From contig NZ_AZFE01000032.1 in assembly GCF_001434315.1 (NCBI RefSeq), positions 248,561-312,560 on the forward strand: DNA of 64,000 nucleotides, written 5' to 3'. The notes beneath the pieces are model-generated. The model ran no database searches and was not told the origin of the DNA. It worked only from the letters and a program-made list of their open reading frames with translations. Made by a program: the position numbers and the translations under genes. This DNA comes from Paucilactobacillus oligofermentans DSM 15707 = LMG 22743. Its GTDB lineage: Bacteria > Bacillota > Bacilli > Lactobacillales > Lactobacillaceae. This document shows positions 48,489 through 55,670 of this stretch, one piece after another (positions within the stretch are counted from its first letter, which is position 1; each line of letters begins with the position of its first letter).

Positions 48489-48516
48489 TTGTGTTCGGTT
48501 TTATTTATGGTATATT
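48489..48516 (+). promoter_or_regulatory. Promoter of the surface-protein gene
   Basis: TTGTGT (48489-48494), a 16-base spacer and TATATT (48511-48516) preceded by TG-G (extended -10). The leader of about 85 bases contains two Shine-Dalgarno-like sites (48541-48545 and about 48592-48599); the first could serve a tiny TTG-started frame (48550-48585). Confidence 0.6.
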
Positions 48517-48607
48517 CTAGGTGTGACTAAAAAATTAGTAGGAGGTTTTTTGGCTTTTTTTCTGTTATATGCTAAATGTAATTAAAACTTTGGAGGAGGT
48601 TTTTTTA

Positions 48608-51600
48608 ATGGATTTATATGCATTACAATTCAAAAAAGCGATCACAATTGTTGCGGTATCAGCAATTGCATTTTCACAAGTTCAGATTGGAGCTGTTTTA
48701 GCCAGTGCTGAGGGGTCAACACAAAATAAAACAGAAACCACTGCAGCAAAACAAGTTCGGAGTGGTGATACACATGCGGACTTTTCATTGGAAGCTCAAA
48801 AAACAACGATTGAATCGGGTCAGTTAGCAAATTTCAATCTCTATCTTAAAATTTCTGGTAAGGATACTGTCTATAACAATGTAGATATTGTAATCACACT
48901 TCCTGAAAATTTAAGTGAAAATCTTGTATTTGATAAAACATCACTTTCAGATATGGCTTTAAATGGTGTAACGCCAACCTATGATGAGACTTCTGGAAAA
49001 TTGACGTATCATTATGATCAAATTAAAGGTGGTACATCTGATAAAACAGTGCTGAAAATTGATACAAATAATGGCGGAACACTACCCGGAGAAACATTAA
49101 AGGTTCATGGAACATTTACAGGAACTAACGGGGAAGGTGCCGTTGAAAATTATTCAGGTAATAGTGAAGTTTCAATTACTTCTAATAATAATTTAGGAAT
49201 TACAAACAAACAAACAAGCATTGAAGGTACTAAAAATGAATCACCTGACAAGGGCGATATTGTTAATTATAGCGTCGGTGTTAGTGCACCAAAAAAATCA
49301 TCGGGATCTCTTTACGTTAAAGAAGGAACTGTGGTTAAAGTTACTTACCGATTAGATAAAAATTTTGAATATGTTGGCATTAAAGAAACAAATGCCAAAC
49401 AACCAACTGTTGTTGGAAACACTTTGACTTGGGAATATACCGCACCGAGCTATGCTGAGCAAAAAGCAACGAATGGTAATTTTTTTGAAAAAGATCTCAC
49501 CGTTCAAGCAAAAGTTAAAGACTCTGCGGTTTATTATGATAAGAATGGGCTAGTAAATATTGCAAGCGCTTCCGCGGAATTTATTGATGGTTCTTCAAGT
49601 GCAACCCAACCGGTGAATTCTAAAACATATGTAATTCCCAATAATCCTGATGATGCTCCGGCACCATTAAAAGGATCAAACTTTCCAACAAACCATAAAG
49701 CGCCAGCCGATGGTAATGGTAATGTGGCATCTGCTAAAGAAGGAGATAAAGACATTCAAGTTTCAGATGATGCTTATTTAGGGTTTGGATTGGATTTAAC
49801 TCCAGCTTCAGCTGGATCTGCAACTATCGGATTTAATTATTATAATTTAGTGTATAAAATTGATTCTCATTTAAATTTTGAGAATTTCTGGACAGGAACT
49901 CCTTATTATATGCCAAATTCATCATTGCCAACTTATATGCCACAAAAGAAAACACCTGTATATGCATTTAATGTTAAGTATATGAATGACAATGGCCAGG
50001 AAGATGCCAATTGGACAACACTTAAAATGAGTATGGATCCTGGTAAAACATATACTAAAAAACAGCTTGGTATTCCGGAAGGAAAAAAAGTATCGCAAAT
50101 TTGGTTATGGTTCCATCGAGCAGACTACACTAAAGTGCCTGCTACACCAGCGGAAGCCAATAACTTTAATTATATTGATGATGATGGAAACCGAATTATG
50201 GATATGGCTCCAGCAGGTATTTATGAATATGATATGCGTGTGAATACAACTGTTGAAAAAGGTTATCTTGGACAAGTCGCTAATCACATGGATTTAACTT
50301 TCTATGGGTATGATTGGGAAGGATATATGCGAGATGTAAGTTATGATCCCGGTAATACTTGGAGTGACGAGTTTCCTGGTAGTGATGCTAATAATGTTAC
50401 TTGGCGTGAACGTGTGGCTGATCGTCATGTTGAAATTACAAAACCAGATGAAGGTAAAAATAAATTGGTTCAAGGAACAGTTGCCTTTGAAAATCAAGTT
50501 GGTAATATGACAAACACAGGTGAAAATACTGTTTTGACCACGGTTAAAAATAATAAAGCATCAAGTGCTGCATTAACGGGCCCATTTGTGAATTATGTAT
50601 TACTTCCAACCGGAGTAAAATTTAAAGCAAGTGTGGATCCAAAGAATGCCATAGCAACTGTTGCAGATGAAAACTACCAAGGAACAGGTCGTCAATTAAT
50701 TAAAGTTGCTATGACTACTGAAATTATCACAGCTAATAAATATGCTTATGGTGAATTTACAGTTGATATTGAAAAAAATGCTCCTAATAATCTAGATCTA
50801 AAATTAACAGGTACAACTGGCGATGAAAAATATATTGCACCAGATCCAAGTTCATCAACACCACTTTTAACAGATACTGTCGTTGAATCGGATAAAGATG
50901 ATATTAATGGTGATGGTAATGTCGAACAACTTGTGTTTAAATCTGGTAATGCCTATGTGCTTAATAAGGGAGAACATCTCTCTGTTAATACAACTGTAAA
51001 AGGTGATAAAGATAGTAAATATGGTCAGATGGCCAATGTAACAACAGGAGATAAAGCAAATTATCGTTTAACACTTGATAATGATACGGACGATAAAGTT
51101 ACTTCGTTAAATATCTTAAATGTTTTACCAACTGTTGGGGACACAAATGTCTTAGATGGTGAAGCACGTAACTCAGCTTATGTTATGAAAATGACAAAAG
51201 CTATTACTTTGCCAAAAGCATGGCAAGATAAAGTAGATGTTTATTACACGACTGCGGCAAATCCAAAGCGTACTGGAACAATTGATGCGGATACAACTTA
51301 TCCAACTGGAGCAACAAAAGTTATTGATCCCGTTGGGGCAGAAGAAGCAACCTGGGTAAACGCTGATCAAGTTAAAGATTGGTCTACTATACATGCTTTT
51401 AAAATAGTAATGAAAGATGGAGTGGAATGGGTTCAAGGTAAAGGCGTAGAAATTAACTTTGATTTACAAGCCCCAGAAGCAAATGAGATTACTGACCCAT
51501 CATTTATTATTAACAAACCTGCTTCTCAAAATGTATCAACAAAATTGAATGGAAAAGATGCAAGTGCACTAGTATCATCAACACATTCTGTTGATACTAT

Positions 51601-52102
51601 CGCTGTTGCTTCTAACCATTTACAACCAACTGAAAGTGCTGCGATGTTAACTCAATTAATTCGTAAGTCAGCACCAGTTACAGCTAAATATGTCGATGAA
51701 GATGGTAATAAAATTGCTAAATCTGAAACGTTAACAGGTTATGTTGGCGATGCATATAAAACAGAACAAAAGAAAATTTCTGGATATTCGTTTGACAAAG
51801 TAACTGGTAAAACAAACGGTGAATTTAGTGATGTACCAGTAACAGTCACTTATGTATATGAGAAGGATAAGACTAGTGTTGTTACACCACCAACTAACAC
51901 TGAAAAGCCAACACCACCAACTAACCATGAAAAACCGGTAGTTTCAGATAAAAAAGAAGAAACTAAAAAAACGAAACTGTCTACTAAATTCTTACCACAA
52001 ACTGATGAGCAGGTTTCAGTAGTTGCTGTAACTTTATCAGTAGTTGGAGTGATTCTTTTATCCGTTTTAGTTTTATTAAGATTAAGAAAACGTCATTTAT
52101 AA
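48608..52102 (+). CDS. Large LPxTG-type cell-wall-anchored surface protein with MucBP-like domain
   Basis: The 1164-residue protein has a signal peptide (about 1-33, cleavage likely after VLASA), a long Asn/Thr/Lys/Asp-rich ectodomain of beta-rich repeat-like modules, a calcium-loop motif DINGDGNVEQLVF, and a MucBP-like domain near the end (VTAKYVDEDGNKI to VPVTVTYVYEK). A Pro/Thr/Lys-rich wall-spanning stretch is followed by the sorting signal FLPQTDE, a hydrophobic helix and a basic tail (RLRKRHL). LPQTxE variants are known from lactobacilli. It is probably an adhesin; the ligand is unknown. GGAGGAGG sets the start at 48608. Such genes are often strain-variable. Confidence 0.9.
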   Translation: MDLYALQFKKAITIVAVSAIAFSQVQIGAVLASAEGSTQNKTETTAAKQVRSGDTHADFSLEAQKTTIESGQLANFNLYLKISGKDTVYNNVDIVITLPENLSENLVFDKTSLSDMALNGVTPTYDETSGKLTYHYDQIKGGTSDKTVLKIDTNNGGTLPGETLKVHGTFTGTNGEGAVENYSGNSEVSITSNNNLGITNKQTSIEGTKNESPDKGDIVNYSVGVSAPKKSSGSLYVKEGTVVKVTYRLDKNFEYVGIKETNAKQPTVVGNTLTWEYTAPSYAEQKATNGNFFEKDLTVQAKVKDSAVYYDKNGLVNIASASAEFIDGSSSATQPVNSKTYVIPNNPDDAPAPLKGSNFPTNHKAPADGNGNVASAKEGDKDIQVSDDAYLGFGLDLTPASAGSATIGFNYYNLVYKIDSHLNFENFWTGTPYYMPNSSLPTYMPQKKTPVYAFNVKYMNDNGQEDANWTTLKMSMDPGKTYTKKQLGIPEGKKVSQIWLWFHRADYTKVPATPAEANNFNYIDDDGNRIMDMAPAGIYEYDMRVNTTVEKGYLGQVANHMDLTFYGYDWEGYMRDVSYDPGNTWSDEFPGSDANNVTWRERVADRHVEITKPDEGKNKLVQGTVAFENQVGNMTNTGENTVLTTVKNNKASSAALTGPFVNYVLLPTGVKFKASVDPKNAIATVADENYQGTGRQLIKVAMTTEIITANKYAYGEFTVDIEKNAPNNLDLKLTGTTGDEKYIAPDPSSSTPLLTDTVVESDKDDINGDGNVEQLVFKSGNAYVLNKGEHLSVNTTVKGDKDSKYGQMANVTTGDKANYRLTLDNDTDDKVTSLNILNVLPTVGDTNVLDGEARNSAYVMKMTKAITLPKAWQDKVDVYYTTAANPKRTGTIDADTTYPTGATKVIDPVGAEEATWVNADQVKDWSTIHAFKIVMKDGVEWVQGKGVEINFDLQAPEANEITDPSFIINKPASQNVSTKLNGKDASALVSSTHSVDTIAVASNHLQPTESAAMLTQLIRKSAPVTAKYVDEDGNKIAKSETLTGYVGDAYKTEQKKISGYSFDKVTGKTNGEFSDVPVTVTYVYEKDKTSVVTPPTNTEKPTPPTNHEKPVVSDKKEETKKTKLSTKFLPQTDEQVSVVAVTLSVVGVILLSVLVLLRLRKRHL

Positions 52103-52186
52103 AATATAGATTTTATAAAAATTAAGTTGTTTACAAAATAATTGATGTGAACCTTATTAAAGTTTTAATTGAATAATCTTAATTAG

Positions 52187-52240
52187 TTAGGCAGTCAGTT
52201 GCCACTCAAAATCGAGTGGTGATTGATTGCCTAATTTATT
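52187..52240 (+). terminator. Terminator of the surface-protein gene
   Basis: TTAGGCA (52187-52193) pairs with TGCCTAA (52228-52234) and CCACTC (52202-52207) with GAGTGG (52214-52219), followed by a T-rich stretch. It lies about 85 bases after the stop. The bases between (52103-52186) and after (52241-52349) hold nothing recognisable. Confidence 0.7.
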
Positions 52241-52349
52241 TTAAATATAATCAGTATTTATGATATTAGTTACTTTAGTTATCTACTTTGTATAATATAT
52301 ATTATGTAAACTAGATTATAAAAATAAGTCATTAGATTAAAAATGTACG

Positions 52350-52384
52350 AAAAACCCATACCCTGTCTTTACAAGGTATGGGTT
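52350..52384 (-). terminator. Terminator of the minus-strand degV gene
   Basis: AACCCATACC (52353-52362) pairs perfectly with GGTATGGGTT (52375-52384). On the minus strand the stem is followed by a T run. Confidence 0.85.
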
Positions 52385-52396
52385 AAATTATAATTG

Positions 52397-53266
52397 CTAT
52401 TCCTTAATTGTATCACGTATCCAAGCTAAAGCTAATGCTTTTTCACCTAAATGTGTTCCAATAACCGGCCCAAAATAACTAATTTCAAAATCAATATCTG
52501 GATATCCTAGAGCAAGCTTATCACGCCACTTGATTGCAGCAGCTTCATCATTGGCATGAATGATAATAGCTTTAACTGGATATCTTAATTTACTAACTTG
52601 TTCACCAAATAGTTCTTCTACACGTGCCAATGCTTTCTTTGTCGATCTAACTTTTTCAAACGCTTGGATTTCGTGTGATGGTGTATTCATAGTGAGCAAT
52701 GGTTTAATCTTTAAAATTGAACCGATAAATGCTGATGCATTTGATAAGCGACCACCACGAACTAAATTTTGTAAATCATCAACCACAAAGATGTTATTAA
52801 CAGTTTCTCTAAGACTATCAATGCGAACAAGAATATCATCTGCACTTAATCCTGTCTTAACAAGTCTTGCAGCTTCTAAAACAAGATATCCCATCAATTT
52901 AACAGTTACATGTGAATCATATGGAATAACCCTAATTTCGTCTTTAACTTCTTCAGCAACTTGATTCAAACTTCCAAGTAAACCAGATAAAGAACTAGAA
53001 AGATGAATACTGATGACAGTGTCATACCCTTCTTTAGCAAGGTTACGATATAGTTCAATCATTTCGCCTAATGGTGGCTGCGAAGTACTTGGAAAAGATG
53101 AAGATGATCTTAGCTTTTCGTAGAATTCTTCTGTCCCAATATCGATACCTTCATTATAGCTTTTACCGTCAATAATCACAGGAATGGGTACTATTTTTAT
53201 GTTATTAGCTTCAACTTCCTTAGGATCTAGGTAAGCTGTACTGTCAGTAACAACAGCAATTTTCAT
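52397..53266 (-). CDS. DegV family fatty acid-binding protein (second copy)
   Basis: The 289-residue protein has KIAVVTDSTAYLDPKEVEA, FPSTSQPPLGEM and a C-terminal GPVIGTHLGEKALALAW. As a FakB-type protein it would carry a fatty acid to the FakA kinase, possibly with different chain preference from the copy at 22.8 kb; that is inference. GGAGGA upstream favours the ATG at 53266 over 53281. It lies downstream of marR but behind a terminator. Confidence 0.9.
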   Translation of the reverse strand: MKIAVVTDSTAYLDPKEVEANNIKIVPIPVIIDGKSYNEGIDIGTEEFYEKLRSSSSFPSTSQPPLGEMIELYRNLAKEGYDTVISIHLSSSLSGLLGSLNQVAEEVKDEIRVIPYDSHVTVKLMGYLVLEAARLVKTGLSADDILVRIDSLRETVNNIFVVDDLQNLVRGGRLSNASAFIGSILKIKPLLTMNTPSHEIQAFEKVRSTKKALARVEELFGEQVSKLRYPVKAIIIHANDEAAAIKWRDKLALGYPDIDFEISYFGPVIGTHLGEKALALAWIRDTIKE

Positions 53267-53307
53267 TAAATCGTCCTCCACTTATTACTTAAAAGTCTAT
53301 ACTAGCA

Positions 53308-53343
53308 CAAAAAATAGTCGAGAACCAATATCACGACTATTTT
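53308..53343 (-). terminator. Terminator of marR
   Basis: AAAATAGTCG (53311-53320) pairs with CGACTATTTT (53334-53343); on the minus strand a T run follows the stem. Confidence 0.85.
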
Positions 53344-53344
53344 A

Positions 53345-53776
53345 TCACTTTTCAGTTTTACTCAAAATTCGATTGATACTCTTATCAAGACGATTAAGAA
53401 GAATTTGTAATAGATTACTTTCTTCGTCGGTCCATCGATCAAAAATTTGATTAGTTAATGCAGTATAGGCTTTATTGATACGTTCTACAGATGCTATACC
53501 TAAATCAGTTACATTATAAATTAATTGGCGTTTATCTCGACCAGTTTGAGTTTTAGCAACCATTTCTTTGGCCTCGATGTGTTTTAATTGACGACTTAAA
53601 GTTGATGTATCGAGTCCTGTAGTCTTTGAAAGTATTTCTTGAGTTTCATTACCATCAATGATCTGGACTAATAGTTGCCATTCAGCAATGGTTAGATTAA
53701 CTTGTTTGGTGATACTTAGTAATGCACTTTTATGATTTTTTGAAATATCACGTAACGCCGATAGACTATCTTTCAT
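53345..53776 (-). CDS. MarR-family transcriptional regulator
   Basis: The 143-residue winged-helix protein has the recognition region GNETQEILSKTTGLDTSTLS (about 58-77) and wing TGRDKRQLIYNVTDLG. It contains no cysteine, so it is not an OhrR-type thiol peroxide sensor. GCAGGTGA precedes the ATG. Its promoter (minus-strand TTGTAC, 18-base spacer, TATAAT) carries TTGTA/TACAA inverted repeats on both elements, so it is probably autoregulated. The ligand is unknown. Confidence 0.88.
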   Translation of the reverse strand: MKDSLSALRDISKNHKSALLSITKQVNLTIAEWQLLVQIIDGNETQEILSKTTGLDTSTLSRQLKHIEAKEMVAKTQTGRDKRQLIYNVTDLGIASVERINKAYTALTNQIFDRWTDEESNLLQILLNRLDKSINRILSKTEK

Positions 53777-53805
53777 TTAATTCACCTGCTAAATTTAATT
53801 ACTAT

Positions 53806-53894
53806 TTGTATTATACAATATCCAAATTGTAATGTACAAGTATTTTCTTTAAAGAATCTTAACTTTTGTATTACAAGCTAAATAACTGTATACT
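53806..53894. promoter_or_regulatory. Divergent marR/rqcH promoters with three MarR-type operators
   Basis: Three inverted repeats: TTGTA-TTA-TACAA (53806-53818), TTGTA-ATG-TACAA (53827-53839) and TTGTA-T-TACAA (53866-53876). The first covers the minus-strand -10 TATAAT of marR (53810-53815) and the second its -35 TTGTAC (53834-53839). The third covers the plus-strand -35 TTGTAT of rqcH (53866-53871), whose -10 TATACT lies 17 bases on (53889-53894). The first two sites are 21 bases apart, two helical turns. Confidence 0.75.
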
Positions 53895-53931
53895 TATTAA
53901 TATTAAATTTATCAATTGGAGGCATAAAATC

Positions 53932-55632
53932 TTGTCATTCGACGGCTTTTTCACTCATGCAATGGTGAAAGAATTAAATACTACATTGGCATCTGGTCGA
54001 ATTTCTAAAATTCACCAACCTTATGCTGGAGAATTAGTTTTAGTAATTAGAGCTAATCGGCATAATTATTCTTTATTACTATCGGCTAATCCAACGTATC
54101 CAAGAATTCAAATAACTGAAGTACCATACAAAAACCCTAACACACCAACCAAATATGCAATGACTATGCGTAAATATTTAGAAGGTGCAATCTTAGAATC
54201 AATTACGCAACTTGATAATGATCGTGTTGTAATGTTATCTTTTGACACGCGAGATGAACTCGGTGATGCCCAGCATTTAGTTTTATATGTTGAAATTATG
54301 GCTCGCCATAGCAACCTTTCGCTTGTAAATACAAAAACTAACAAGATTATTGATACAATTAAGCATGTTAGTGGTGATCAAAACCGTTACCGTCTACTTT
54401 TACCAGGCGCAACTTTTGTGATGCCACCAAAACAAGAAAATAAATTAAATCCGTTTATTGCCAATCAAGCCTATGCTGATTTAGTACTTAAGTATTCAGA
54501 TAAAGTTGAATTAAAGTCTGAATTACAATCAGTTTATCAAGGAATGGGATCTGATACTGCTAATTATCTCGCTGAAAAGTTACTTGATTCAGATAATGCA
54601 CCGCAAACCTATCAAGAATTTCTTTATGAATTTGACCATCCAACGCCTACTTTAACTAAGTTAAGCAATGGAAAAGTTAGTTTCACCGTTTATAATCCTG
54701 ATATTAATGATGAAAAAATTACTTACCCTACTCTATCGACACTGTTGGATGGCTTTTATACCGAAAAGTCTCAATTGGATCGAACTCGTCAGGTTGCTGG
54801 TCAGTTAATTCAAGTTATTACCAACTTATTAAAGAAAGACTACACTAAAATTAAAAAATTGAACCAAACTTTAGAAGATACAAAAAAAGCTGATCAATTT
54901 AGAATCAAAGGTGAGATATTAACAACTTATCTTCATAAAATTGAACCAGGTATGACTGAAATCACATTAGAAAATTTTTACGATGATAATCAGCCAATTA
55001 AAATTAGCTTGTCGAATCAACTTAATGGATCGCAAAATGCACAAAAATATTTTACTAAGTATCAAAAATTAAGAAATGCTGTTGCGCATGTCGATGAACA
55101 ATTAGCTATTACTAACCGTGAAGTCGAATATTTAGAAAGTATTCAATCACAAATTGAACTTGCATCGCCTGCTGACACGGCTGAAATTAAATTGGAATTA
55201 CAACAGCAAGGATATCTTCGGGATAATAGTAATAAAAAGAAAAAAGTACGAGTTACTCTTAGTAAGCCTGAAGAATATACTGCAACTGATGGAACTTTAA
55301 TTTTAGTTGGTAAGAATAATCTGCAAAATGAAAGATTAACTTTTAAAATTGCTAATAAAGATAATATTTGGCTACATGTTAAAGATATCCCAGGTTCACA
55401 TGTGATTATTCGTGATGATAATCCATCTGATGAAACGATTAATGAAGCAGCTAACATCGCTGCTTATTTTTCAAAGGCTCGCGATTCAGCACATGTTCCG
55501 GTTGATTATTTACCTGTCAAACGTTTAAAAAAGCCTGCCGGAACTAATCCAGGATTTGTTACTTTTACTGGTCAAACAACGATTCAAGTTACTCCTGATA
55601 GCAAATCTGTCAATGATCTACGAACTAAATAA
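53932..55632 (+). CDS. rqcH: Rqc2/RqcH homologue, NFACT protein (fibronectin-binding protein A type)
   Basis: The 566-residue protein binds 50S subunits obstructed by nascent chains and adds C-terminal alanine tails that mark the chain for degradation. It has the NFACT-N domain (SFDGFFTHAMVKELNTTLAS to RISKIHQPYAGELVLVIRAN), a central helical coiled coil (about 260-430) and the NFACT-R domain (WLHVKDIPGSHVIIRDDNPS, about 480-500). Homologues were also reported as fibronectin-binding proteins. The start is TTG 53932, set by GGAGG at 53918-53922; an upstream in-frame ATG lies inside the promoter. Confidence 0.93.
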   Translation: MSFDGFFTHAMVKELNTTLASGRISKIHQPYAGELVLVIRANRHNYSLLLSANPTYPRIQITEVPYKNPNTPTKYAMTMRKYLEGAILESITQLDNDRVVMLSFDTRDELGDAQHLVLYVEIMARHSNLSLVNTKTNKIIDTIKHVSGDQNRYRLLLPGATFVMPPKQENKLNPFIANQAYADLVLKYSDKVELKSELQSVYQGMGSDTANYLAEKLLDSDNAPQTYQEFLYEFDHPTPTLTKLSNGKVSFTVYNPDINDEKITYPTLSTLLDGFYTEKSQLDRTRQVAGQLIQVITNLLKKDYTKIKKLNQTLEDTKKADQFRIKGEILTTYLHKIEPGMTEITLENFYDDNQPIKISLSNQLNGSQNAQKYFTKYQKLRNAVAHVDEQLAITNREVEYLESIQSQIELASPADTAEIKLELQQQGYLRDNSNKKKKVRVTLSKPEEYTATDGTLILVGKNNLQNERLTFKIANKDNIWLHVKDIPGSHVIIRDDNPSDETINEAANIAAYFSKARDSAHVPVDYLPVKRLKKPAGTNPGFVTFTGQTTIQVTPDSKSVNDLRTK

Positions 55633-55636
55633 ATAC

Positions 55637-55670
55637 AAAAAATCATCCTTAAATTTAAGGATGATTTTTT
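55637..55670. terminator. Bidirectional terminator between rqcH and the carB-like gene
   Basis: A 34-base perfect inverted repeat (55637-55653 with 55654-55670) with A/T runs at both outer ends; the carB stop codon overlaps its right edge. Confidence 0.9.

Noticed and set aside
53866-53931. An ATG start for RqcH 22 codons upstream of the TTG
   Set aside because: That segment contains the promoter -35/-10 and has no match to the family; GGAGG at 53918-53922 points to TTG 53932.
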